Shown piece by piece: positions 1 through 10,533 of a DNA stretch of 64,000 bases; the stretch's first letter is position 1, and the number at the start of each line of letters is the position of its first letter. Both the position numbers and the translations under genes were made by a program. The notes under the pieces were generated by a model, which was given only the letters and a program-made list of their open reading frames with translations, did no database searches and was not told the DNA's origin. Source of the DNA: JAOUEA01 sp963719165 (GTDB lineage: Bacteria > Actinomycetota > UBA4738 > HRBIN12); the NCBI GenBank assembly GCA_963719165.1, contig CAVRAV010000001.1, positions 806,001 to 870,000 of the forward strand. The letters are read 5' to 3'.

Positions 1-1620
<1,620 letters not shown>

Positions 1621-1865
1621 TGATCGCTAGATGCTCGCGCTCGCTATCGAGTTCTCAAGGTGCCCGAGGGATCGCACCCTCAAAGCTGAACAGTGTGCCC
1701 GCCGGCCATCGAGGCTCGTCCTGGCGCGTTCGCTCCAAGAGGGAGCTACTAGCGCGGGATCTGCCGTCGGGACCGACGGGGGCCAGTGCAATGACCTGGA
1801 GTCTCCCGGGTGGCAGAGCTCGGAACGGATGTCCGAGCTCACCGGGCTTGCCAAAGGCTCCTTAG
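1621..1865 (-). other. 16S-23S internal transcribed spacer without tRNA genes
   Basis: The spacer is about 245 bases long. I see no cloverleaf and none of the conserved tRNA-Ile or tRNA-Ala segments that many bacteria carry here; absence of spacer tRNAs is common in Actinomycetota. It holds one half of a 16S processing stem and a copy of a 13-base element that also occurs in front of the 16S gene (see the entry at 1651-1697). Confidence 0.85.
1651..1697 (-). promoter_or_regulatory. Spacer copy of the rRNA leader element plus 3' half of the 16S processing stem
   Basis: GTTCTCAAGGTGC at 1651-1663 (minus strand GCACCTTGAGAAC) is repeated exactly at 3610-3622, so one copy precedes each of the 23S and 16S genes. 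Its position resembles the boxA-type antitermination and processing elements of actinobacterial rRNA operons. CTGAACAGTGTG at 1686-1697 is the perfect reverse complement of 3599-3610, so the two can pair in the transcript and bring the ends of the 16S precursor together, as expected of an RNase III-type processing stem. The pairing is seen in the sequence; the roles are inferred. Confidence 0.65.
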
Positions 1866-3385
<1,520 letters not shown>

Positions 3386-3689
3386 GATTCTGAGATCCCG
3401 GAGCCCGAGGGCCCGGGGTTTCATCATCTGGTTTGGAGTTCGGCCGGCCGTGGGCAGGCACTGCCCGGACCGGCCTTGATCTGCTCCCACCGTCACCGTC
3501 CACGAGGGACGGATGGGTGGATTCAGTACTACTCGTCGTGGGGTGGACGCGGCGAACCGCGCCCGGCCCCTTGACGGGATAAAGGCACTGGCTTCTTACA
3601 CACTGTTCAGTTCTCAAGGTGCGAGAGACGACGCAACGCACTCGGACTCAGCTCGAGACCGCGCAGCGTAACTTCTGCGCCGACCGCTC
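3386..3689 (-). other. rRNA operon leader
   Basis: This stretch of about 300 bases between the rRNA promoter and the mature 16S 5' end holds no credible gene. On the minus strand it contains the repeated 13-base element and the 5' half of the 16S processing stem (3599-3622), then GC-rich sequence with several short self-complementary segments before the 16S start. No tRNA is present. Confidence 0.7.
3599..3622 (-). promoter_or_regulatory. Leader copy of the rRNA element and 5' half of the 16S processing stem
   Basis: Positions 3610-3622 repeat exactly the 13-base element found at 1651-1663 in front of the 23S gene. Positions 3599-3610 (CACACTGTTCAG on the plus strand) pair perfectly over 12 bases with 1686-1697 downstream of the 16S gene. 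In the transcript the order is element, stem half, 16S, stem half, element, 23S. The arrangement is typical of rRNA antitermination and RNase III processing signals; the function is inferred. Confidence 0.65.
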
Positions 3690-3717
3690 ATGCTAGCAGG
3701 GTCACGGGAGCCGTCAA
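3690..3717 (-). promoter_or_regulatory. Probable rRNA operon promoter overlapping the tyrS stop codon
   Basis: On the minus strand TTGACG (3712-3717) is followed after 16 bases by TAGCAT (3690-3695), close to the -35 and -10 boxes of a housekeeping sigma factor. The TGA stop codon of tyrS lies inside the -35 box. The rRNA operon can therefore start its own transcript directly at the end of tyrS and might also receive readthrough from it. This is a sequence match only. Confidence 0.6.
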
Positions 3718-4931
3718 CTCGGGGTCTCAACGAAGCGGACGAAGTTCCGTCGCCCCACCTGGAGAACGCTGCCGGCCAACCCTTCCGCCGTGAATTCGGC
3801 CTCGGGGTCGTTCACGCGCTCACCGTCCAGGCGCACGCCCCCCTGCTCGACCGCTCGCCGAGCCTCCGCGTTCGAGGCCGCGAATCCCACCGCGACGAGC
3901 AGCCTCGGGAGCCATACGCGACCGGAGCGGATCACCTCGGCCGGGACGGAGACCTCGGCCACGTCCGGCGGCGTGCCGTGGTCCTTGTGCACCACGTCGA
4001 ACCTGGCCTCGGCCTCCGCGGACGCCGCGACTCCGTGATACAGCGCCACGATGTCGCGGGCCATCCGCCGCTTCTGCTCGTTCGGATGCAGGGAGCCGTC
4101 GGCGAGCCCAGCTTCTACCGTCGCGACCTCATCGGGTTGGGCCGGCGTACCCAAGCGCAGGTACTTCACGATCAGGTGGTCGGGGATCGACATCAGCTTG
4201 CCGAACTGCTCCCCCGCGGGCTCTGAGATGCCCACGTAGTTGCCGAGCGATTGGCTCATCTTCTGCACGCCGTCCAAGCCCTCCAGGAGCGGCATCGTGA
4301 GGGCCAGCTGAGGATCTTGTCCACGCTCGCGCTGGAGGTCTCGGCCGACGAGGAGGTTGAACAGCTGATCGGTGCCCCCCAGTTCGATGTCCGACTCCAC
4401 CGCCACCGAGTCGTACCCCTGCAACAGCGGGTACATGAACTCCATCAGGGAGATGGGCTTCCCGTCGGCGTATCGCTTCGCGAAGTCATCGCGCTCCAGC
4501 ATCCGAGCCACGGTGGATGAGGCCGTGAGGCGAAGCACATCCTCCATGTCCATCGGCTCCAGCCATTCCGCGTTGTGGCGGATCTCCAGCCGTTGCTCGG
4601 ACAGGATCACGAGGAACTGCTCGAGCAGGCGCTCCGCGAAGCGATCGACCTCGGCCTTCGTGAGCCTGGGCCGTGTGTGTGAGCGGCCCGACGGATCGCC
4701 CACGCGCGCCGTGAAATCTCCCACGATCAGCACGGCCGTATGCCCCGCGTCCTGGAACTGCCGCAGCTTCCGCAGGACGACGGCCCACCCGAGGGTCACC
4801 GACGAGGCCGTCGGGTCGAGACCGAGTTTCACGCGCAGCGGGCGGCCGAGGTCGAGCTTCTCTCGCAGGGCCTCGGGGGGCACGATCTCGGCGGCGTCGC
4901 TCGAAAGCATCGTGAGATCGGCGGGGCCCAT
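3714..4931 (-). CDS. tyrS: Tyrosyl-tRNA synthetase (TyrZ-like) with altered HIGH motif
   Basis: The 405-residue protein charges tRNA-Tyr with tyrosine in the cytoplasm. It resembles the TyrZ subgroup: KLGLDPTAS at 35-43, GDFTARVGDPSG at 71-82, the tyrosine-site region ELGGTDQLFN at 183-192, a KMSKS-type loop reading KMSQS at 224-228, and a C-terminal S4 RNA-binding domain from about 335 onward. The class I signature HIGH, expected at 46-49, reads T-L-G-W, so both histidines that normally stabilise the adenylation transition state are missing; the codons are unambiguous. The chosen ATG lies 67 bases from the divergent PBP gene. A TAGCAT -10-like box 9 bases upstream suggests a leaderless mRNA. 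The rRNA operon follows directly. Confidence 0.93.
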   Translation of the reverse strand: MGPADLTMLSSDAAEIVPPEALREKLDLGRPLRVKLGLDPTASSVTLGWAVVLRKLRQFQDAGHTAVLIVGDFTARVGDPSGRSHTRPRLTKAEVDRFAERLLEQFLVILSEQRLEIRHNAEWLEPMDMEDVLRLTASSTVARMLERDDFAKRYADGKPISLMEFMYPLLQGYDSVAVESDIELGGTDQLFNLLVGRDLQRERGQDPQLALTMPLLEGLDGVQKMSQSLGNYVGISEPAGEQFGKLMSIPDHLIVKYLRLGTPAQPDEVATVEAGLADGSLHPNEQKRRMARDIVALYHGVAASAEAEARFDVVHKDHGTPPDVAEVSVPAEVIRSGRVWLPRLLVAVGFAASNAEARRAVEQGGVRLDGERVNDPEAEFTAEGLAGSVLQVGRRNFVRFVETPS

Positions 4932-4940
4932 GTGTTCGCG

Positions 4941-4946
4941 ATGCTA
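4941..4946 (-). promoter_or_regulatory. Candidate -10 box for tyrS
   Basis: The minus strand reads TAGCAT here, the same hexamer as in the rRNA promoter. It ends 9 bases before the tyrS ATG, so transcription would begin almost at the start codon and the message would be leaderless or nearly so. No clear -35 box and no Shine-Dalgarno sequence were seen. Confidence 0.35.
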
Positions 4947-4982
4947 CCAACGCCGTTACCGGCCCAGGGGGAGGGTCCGGGG

Positions 4983-4988
4983 TAAACT
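4983..4988 (+). promoter_or_regulatory. Candidate -10 box for the penicillin-binding protein gene
   Basis: The plus strand reads TAAACT, ending 10 bases before the ATG at 4999. A transcript starting about seven bases downstream would be leaderless or nearly so. No convincing -35 box was seen. Together with the tyrS box it makes a compact divergent promoter region. Confidence 0.35.
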
Positions 4989-4998
4989 CGCGACCCAG

Positions 4999-7250
4999 AT
5001 GAACCGACGGGCTCTTCCCCTCTTCGCCGGTATCGTGGTGCTCGCGTCCCTGACCGTCTCCTGCGGCCTGCCCCACCTCGAGGACTACAAGACGCGGCCG
5101 CTCGCCCAGACGACGTTCGTCTACGCGGCCGACGGCAGCCTCATCACGTCCCTGCACGCACGCGAGGACCGCGTGGTCTTGCGGTACGCGCAGATGCCGC
5201 AGACCGTCCGCGATGCGGCGGTCTCCATCGAGGATCGCCGCTTCTACTGGCACCACGGCGTCGACGTCCAGGCGATCATCCGGGCGGCTTACGAGGACGC
5301 CACGGCGGGGCGCGTCGTCGAGGGTGGCTCCACGATCACCCAGCAGCTCGTGAAGAACCTCTACGTTGGAGGCGCCAACACCTTCGGGCGCAAGGTGGAC
5401 GAGGCCGCACTCGCCTGGCAGCTCGAGAACCGGCTGACCAAGCAGGAGATCCTCACTCGGTATCTCAACACGGTGTACTTCGGGGAGGGCGCCTACGGCG
5501 TGGAGGCGGCTGCGCAGACGTACTTCGCGGAGCCGGCGCGGCGCCTGAGCCTCGCCGAGAGCGCGATGCTCGCGGGGCTCATCACGGCGCCCAACCACTT
5601 CGATCCCTACATCAACCCCGACGCCGCGCGGGGCCGTCGCGACGTGGTCCTGCGGCTGATGCACCAGCAGGGGATGATCGCGGACCGAGCCGCCTACCGC
5701 AACGCGCTCGCCGAGCCCCTCGAGGTGCGCCACAACACCGGAGCAGGGCAGGAGCGCTACCCCTACCCGTACTTCATCGACTACTTCAAGCGGTGGTTCC
5801 TGTCCAACCCGACCTTCGGCGCGAGCTACGCCGATCGCAAGAAGCTGCTGTTCACCGGCGGGCTGCGGATCACCACGACCCTGGACCCGGCCCTGCAACG
5901 GGCGGCGCAAAGCGCCGTCCGTTCGATCCTGCCCTATCGCAGCGATCCGGACGCCGCACTGACCTCCCTCGACCCCCGCACCGGATACGTGCGCGCCATG
6001 GTGGGCGGCAAGGACAAGGCGTACTGGTCGGGCACGGACGCAGGTCGCGTGAACCTCGCGACGGGTGCCGGGGGCTCGGGGCGGCAAACGGGCTCGGCCT
6101 TCAAACCGTTCGCCCTGGTCGCGGCGCTCGAGAACGGGATGTCGCCCTCCACCGTGTTCTCCGCCCCTTCCTCGATCGACATCCCCGAGCCGGACGGGTC
6201 GATCTGGCACGTCACCAACGCAGAGGGCAGCGGGTACGGGTCCATGTCGCTGGAGAGCGCCACGATCGATTCCGTGAACACCGTCTATGCCCAGGTCATC
6301 CACCAGCTCGGCGCCGACCGCGTCGTGGAGACCGCGAAACGAATGGGCATGCGATGCTGCATCCGCGTCGGCGAACCCAAGACTCCCCTGCTCCCGTACG
6401 ACTCGGCCGTGCTCGGCACGAACGAGGTCAACCCGCTCGAGATGGCCTCCGGCTACGGAACCCTCGCGACGGGCGGCCAGCACGTGAACCCCATTCCGGC
6501 GATCAGCATCACCGACGCGCAAGGCAACGTCGTTTGGCAGGCGAACCCGAGCCCTCGCCAGGTCGTCGATCCGCGGGTCGCGTCCGTGGCCGACGACATC
6601 CTGCAGAAGGTCGTCCTCTACGGGACGGGGAAGTCGGCGAACATCGGACGACCCCAGATCGGCAAGACCGGAACGGCCCAGACGCACACGAACGCATGGT
6701 TCGTGGGCGCGGTGCCGCAGCTCGTCACGTCCGTTTGGGTGGGGTTTCACCGTGGACGCGATCCCGATGCAGCCGCCCACCACGCGCATCACCGTCTTCG
6801 GCGGGACGTGGCCCGCGGAGATCTGGCGCAACTACATGCTCCGCGCCACGGCCGGAATGGTCGCTCGCGCGTTCCCGACGCCCCAGGTGGGCTACGTGTC
6901 GATCGCGGTGGACGCGTCACAGGATCCCTATTGCCTCCCCAACGCCTACACGTTGCCGACCAATATCCAGACCCTCCAGTTCATCGATGGCACCCAGCCG
7001 TCGCGAGCGTGCAAGACCCCGACGTCTTCGCAGGTGGTGACGATCCCCTCGGTCATCGGGATGCCGGAATCCGATGGCACAGGCCGCACTTGAGCAGGCC
7101 GGGTTCAACGTCACCGTCGCGGTGACGACATCGACCCAGCCGCGGGGGACGGTCGTCTCCCAGACACCCGCCGCGGGAACGAGCGCGCAGCAGACGTCGC
7201 TGGTCACCATCACCGTGGCGGGGAAGCCGGCTTCCCCCGCCGCCCGCTAG
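4999..7250 (+). CDS. Class A penicillin-binding protein with C-terminal PASTA domain (two apparent frameshifts)
   Basis: This bifunctional enzyme polymerises lipid II and cross-links peptidoglycan outside the membrane. A hydrophobic segment at 8-21 ends in V-S-C22, so it is either a membrane anchor or a marginal lipobox. The glycosyltransferase domain (about 50-225) has the catalytic EDRRF (E78) and GGSTITQQ at 109-116. The transpeptidase domain has SAFK (serine 366, lysine 369), SVN at 425-427 and KTGT at 556-559. After VGF583 the frame shifts by +1 near 6745 (GGGGTTT) and again near 7076; with both shifts undone the protein continues through IPMQPP and FGGTWPAEIW to one PASTA repeat and stops at 7250. 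It is one of two plus-strand genes. Its last 41 bases overlap mpg tail to tail. The shifts look like sequencing errors. Confidence 0.85.
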
Positions 7251-7896
7251 GTGGGCCCGGCCGCCCTCGCGACACCCATGGGCTGTCGCGAAGCATGAAC
7301 CGCCAATCCTTCTCGACCCCCACGCTGACCCCCACCCGCTTGCCCACGACGATCTCCCCACGCGCGGCTTGCGCACCCTCCTCGAGCCACACCTCGCGCC
7401 CTCGAACCAGGTCGGCTCCGTCGCAGGAGCGATCGACCGCGAGGGCCTGCGCGAGCTTGCCCGGCCCGGAGCAGAGGTCCCGGGGATCCTCGCGACCACG
7501 ATGCGCGGCCATGCGCGCCAGGCCTTCCAACGGCTCCAACGCACGCAGCAGCACGGCGCTGCCCGCGCCCGACTCGCGAGTCACCACGTTCATCATCCAA
7601 TGGTGGCCGTAGGTGAAGTACACGTAGAGCCGGCCGGGAGGACCGAACATCGAGGCGTTGCGCGGAGTCGGGCCGCGGAAGCCGTGGCTGGCCGGGTCAC
7701 CGGGCTCGTAGGCCTCCACCTCGACGATCGCGCCGGAGAGCCGCTCGCCGTCGGGAAGCCTCCGAACCAGGACGCGGCCCAAGAGCTCGGGCGCAACCTC
7801 CACCGAGGGTCGGGCGAAGAACGCGCGCGGCAGCCGGCGCCTGCTCAGGCAGGCCGTCCCTTGCGCAGGAATCGTTGCAGCTTCCCCAGCGGCCAC
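7210..7896 (-). CDS. mpg: 3-methyladenine DNA glycosylase (AAG/Mpg family)
   Basis: The enzyme starts base-excision repair by removing alkylated purines such as 3-methyladenine. Family features include LLGRVLVRRLPDG, the catalytic-region segment GAIVEVEAYEPGDPASH, the conserved RNASMFGPPGRLYVYFTYG and a CSGPGKLAQALAV segment. The start is uncertain: no ATG lies near the first conserved residues, and the nearest standard start in frame is a GTG at 7896, inside the end of polX; a CTG near 7850 would be an alternative. The last 41 bases overlap the 3' end of the convergent PBP gene. Its place behind polX groups two DNA repair genes. Confidence 0.82.
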   Translation of the reverse strand: MAAGEAATIPAQGTACLSRRRLPRAFFARPSVEVAPELLGRVLVRRLPDGERLSGAIVEVEAYEPGDPASHGFRGPTPRNASMFGPPGRLYVYFTYGHHWMMNVVTRESGAGSAVLLRALEPLEGLARMAAHRGREDPRDLCSGPGKLAQALAVDRSCDGADLVRGREVWLEEGAQAARGEIVVGKRVGVSVGVEKDWRFMLRDSPWVSRGRPGPPSGRRGKPASPPR

Positions 7897-9572
7897 GCGT
7901 TGATGACGTCGTCCTTGGTCACCCACCCTCGCTGCGCGGTGCCGACTCCGTACCGCATCAGGTCGAGGTGCGCCACCGCGTGGGCATCGGTATCGATCGC
8001 GAAACGCACGCCGTGACGCTTCGCCCACGCGATGTGCTCGTCCTTGAGATCCAAGCGGGCGAAATGAGCATTGATCTCCAGGGCCGTTCCCGTTCGCGCC
8101 GCCGCGGCGAACACGGCGTCGAGGTCCAGCTCGATCGGCGCCCGCGAGCCGATCTTCCTCCCGGTCAGGTGCCCGATGACGTTCACGCTGGGGTGCTCCA
8201 TCGCGCGGATCACGCGGGCGGTCTGCTCCTGCACCGGGAGCGTGAAATAGGAATGCATGGAGGCCACCGTGAGGTCGAACCCGCCGAGGAATCCCTCGTC
8301 CCAGTCGACCTTGCCCTCCGCGTCGATGTTCAGCTCCGTCCCGTGCAGCAACCGCATCTTGGGGAATCGGGTCTGCAACGCGGCGACCTCTTCCCGCTGT
8401 TTCAGCATCTTCTCGTCCGTCATGCGCTGCATCGCAAGATCGGGCGCGTGGTCGGTCACGGCGTAGTAGGCGTAGCCCCGCGACGCGGCGGCCTTCACCA
8501 TGTCGCCGAGGGAGGCCACGCCGTCGGTGAGATCGGTATGCGTGTGCAGATCACCCCTGAGCTCCTCGATCCGGATCAGATCCGGTAGATCGCCCGCGAG
8601 GGCCGCCTCGATCTCCCCCCGATCCTCGCGCAACGTGGGCTCGATGTACGGCAGGCCAAGCCGCTCGTACACCTCAGCCTCGGTTTCCGCCGCCAGGAGG
8701 GAGCCCGAGGCAGCGTCATAGAGCCCATACTCGTTCAGCTTCAGGCCCTGGCGGACCGCTCGCTCGCGGATCCGGATGTTGTGCGCCTTCGATCCGGTGA
8801 AGTAGATCATCGCCGCGCCCCAGGCCTGAGGGTGGATCACGCGGAGATCCACTTGCAGTCCGCGGTCGGTCACGATGGAGGACTTCGTGTCCCCGTGCGC
8901 CAAGATGCGCGTGACGAGCGGGAGCGTCGTGAACCGAGTCATGACGGCCGCCGCATCCGTCCCGGCCACCAGGAGATCGACGTCGCCGATGGTTTCGGCC
9001 ATCCGGCGCAGCGACCCCGCGTACGCGGCTCGGCTGATCTGCGGGAGCGATCCGAGGTCCTCGAGGAGGGCCTCGGCGACCTGCATCGCGACGCCGATCT
9101 GCACACGCCCGCCGGCCGCGCTCAGCTGTCGCAGCCCACGCGCGATGTTCTCTTGCGTCTTGGGGCCGAACCCCTTCAAGGCGGCGATCCGGTCGTCGTC
9201 GACCGCCGCTGCGAGGTCATCGACGGAATCGACCCCGAGCTCCTCGAACAGGAGCATCGCCTTCTTGGGCCCGAGGCCGGGCACGAGCGTCATCGCGCGG
9301 ACGCCGTCGGGGATCTGAGAACGCATGTCCTCGAGCTCGGGGATCGAACCCGTCGTGAGGTACGCGTGGATCTTCGTCCCGATCGACTTGCCGACCCCGG
9401 GGATCTGGAGGATCTGCTTCAGGTCCATGGCCGCGAGGTCCGCGGGGTAGCCGCCCACGGCACGCGCCGCCTTCTCGTAGGCCCGTGCCTTGAACGCGTC
9501 GCCGCTCAGGATGGAAAGGAGGTCCGCGTACTCTGTGAGGACCTGCTCCACGTCGTCGTTGGTGCGTGGCAC
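7845..9572 (-). CDS. polX: DNA polymerase X family protein with PHP phosphoesterase domain
   Basis: The 575-residue protein is a bacterial family X DNA polymerase, known for gap filling in base-excision repair. Helix-hairpin-helix segments lie at 57-66 (IPGVGKSIGT) and 97-103, and the polymerase active site is GDVDLL with aspartates 197 and 199 plus D242 in QVDLRV. The C-terminal PHP domain, a metal-dependent nuclease module, has DLHTHTD at 341-347, VTDHAPD near 372-378, HGTELNID, the SMHSYF histidine, GHLTGR and DTDAHA. All metal-ligand motifs seem intact. The ATG lies 7 bases after the argF stop, and mpg overlaps its 3' end, so the three are probably co-transcribed. Confidence 0.93.
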   Translation of the reverse strand: MPRTNDDVEQVLTEYADLLSILSGDAFKARAYEKAARAVGGYPADLAAMDLKQILQIPGVGKSIGTKIHAYLTTGSIPELEDMRSQIPDGVRAMTLVPGLGPKKAMLLFEELGVDSVDDLAAAVDDDRIAALKGFGPKTQENIARGLRQLSAAGGRVQIGVAMQVAEALLEDLGSLPQISRAAYAGSLRRMAETIGDVDLLVAGTDAAAVMTRFTTLPLVTRILAHGDTKSSIVTDRGLQVDLRVIHPQAWGAAMIYFTGSKAHNIRIRERAVRQGLKLNEYGLYDAASGSLLAAETEAEVYERLGLPYIEPTLREDRGEIEAALAGDLPDLIRIEELRGDLHTHTDLTDGVASLGDMVKAAASRGYAYYAVTDHAPDLAMQRMTDEKMLKQREEVAALQTRFPKMRLLHGTELNIDAEGKVDWDEGFLGGFDLTVASMHSYFTLPVQEQTARVIRAMEHPSVNVIGHLTGRKIGSRAPIELDLDAVFAAAARTGTALEINAHFARLDLKDEHIAWAKRHGVRFAIDTDAHAVAHLDLMRYGVGTAQRGWVTKDDVINAWPLGKLQRFLRKGRPA

Positions 9573-9579
9573 GGCGCCC

Positions 9580-10500
9580 CTACGCCCGGTCGAGCAGCCG
9601 CAGCAAGAGGGCCTTCTGGGTGTGAAGCCGGTTCTCGGCCTGATCCCACACCACGGAGCGGGGGCCGTCCATCACCTCCGCGGTGATCTCCTGGCCTCGG
9701 TGCGCCGGGAGGCAATGGAAGACCCAAACCTCCGGATCGGCGAGGGCGACGAGTTTCTCGTTCAGCTGGTAGGCGGGGAAGACCAGCGCACGCTCGTCGG
9801 ATTCCGCCTCCTGACCCATCGACGCCCAGACGTCGGTATAGAGCACGTGCGTTCCCACCGAGGCGGCCTCCGCGTCGTACGTGATCTCAACGGAACCGCC
9901 CGTCTGCGCGGCGATCTCCTCGGCCCGGTGCACCACCTGCGGGATCGGCTCGAACCCGGGCGGCGTGGCTACGCGGACCGTCATGCCCATCTTCGTCCCC
10001 GCGAGCAGCAGCGAGTGGGCGACGTTGTTGCCGTCGCCCAGGTACGTGAGCACCCGCCCCGCGGGGGCCCCCATGCGCTCCTGGATGGTGAGGAGGTCCG
10101 CGAGCGCCTGGCAGGGGTGCTCGAAATCGCTCAACGAGTTCACGACGGGAACCGAAGCTGCGCCGGCCAGCACCTCGAGCCGCTCCTGTTCGAAGGTGCG
10201 AAGCACGATCGCGTCCACGTAGCGGCTCAGGACCCGGCCGGTGTCCTCGATGGTCTCCCCCCTGCCGAGCTGGAGATCGACGGAACCGATAACGAGCGGG
10301 TAAGCGCCCAGCTGCGCCACCCCCACCTCGAAGGACACGCGCGTTCGCGTGGACGGCTTTTCGAAGACCAACGCGACGGTCATCCGCTCGAGGTGCGTCA
10401 CGAACGCATCGGGATCGGTCTTCACCCGGGCCGAAAGGGCGAGCAGGTCCACGAGCTCGACTGGGGACAGATCGTCCACGGAGAGGTAGTCGCCGTCCAC
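9580..10500 (-). CDS. argF: Ornithine carbamoyltransferase
   Basis: It converts ornithine and carbamoyl phosphate to citrulline in arginine synthesis. The 306-residue length is typical. The carbamoyl-phosphate loop is STRTR at 50-54, HPCQ is at 128-131, GDGNNVAHS at 155-163 and the ornithine-binding HCLPAHRG at 262-269. It is distinguished from aspartate carbamoyltransferase (pyrB, elsewhere in this window) by the HCLP motif. It stands alone, without other arg genes, between pheT and polX. Its carbamoyl phosphate would come from the carAB-encoded synthetase of the pyrimidine operon. Confidence 0.95.
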   Translation of the reverse strand: MDGDYLSVDDLSPVELVDLLALSARVKTDPDAFVTHLERMTVALVFEKPSTRTRVSFEVGVAQLGAYPLVIGSVDLQLGRGETIEDTGRVLSRYVDAIVLRTFEQERLEVLAGAASVPVVNSLSDFEHPCQALADLLTIQERMGAPAGRVLTYLGDGNNVAHSLLLAGTKMGMTVRVATPPGFEPIPQVVHRAEEIAAQTGGSVEITYDAEAASVGTHVLYTDVWASMGQEAESDERALVFPAYQLNEKLVALADPEVWVFHCLPAHRGQEITAEVMDGPRSVVWDQAENRLHTQKALLLRLLDRA

Positions 10501-10533
10501 GGCGCGGAGTCTATCGGGGCCGGGGCGAGCGGG

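Noticed and set aside
1621..1865. Possible tRNA-Ile or tRNA-Ala genes in the 16S-23S spacer
   Set aside because: No cloverleaf or conserved TTCGA arm was found.
4486..6831. Long open frame of 781 codons on the minus strand opposite the PBP gene
   Set aside because: It is antisense to a clear PBP with intact catalytic motifs and has the arginine-, glycine- and alanine-rich composition of a shadow frame in GC-rich DNA.
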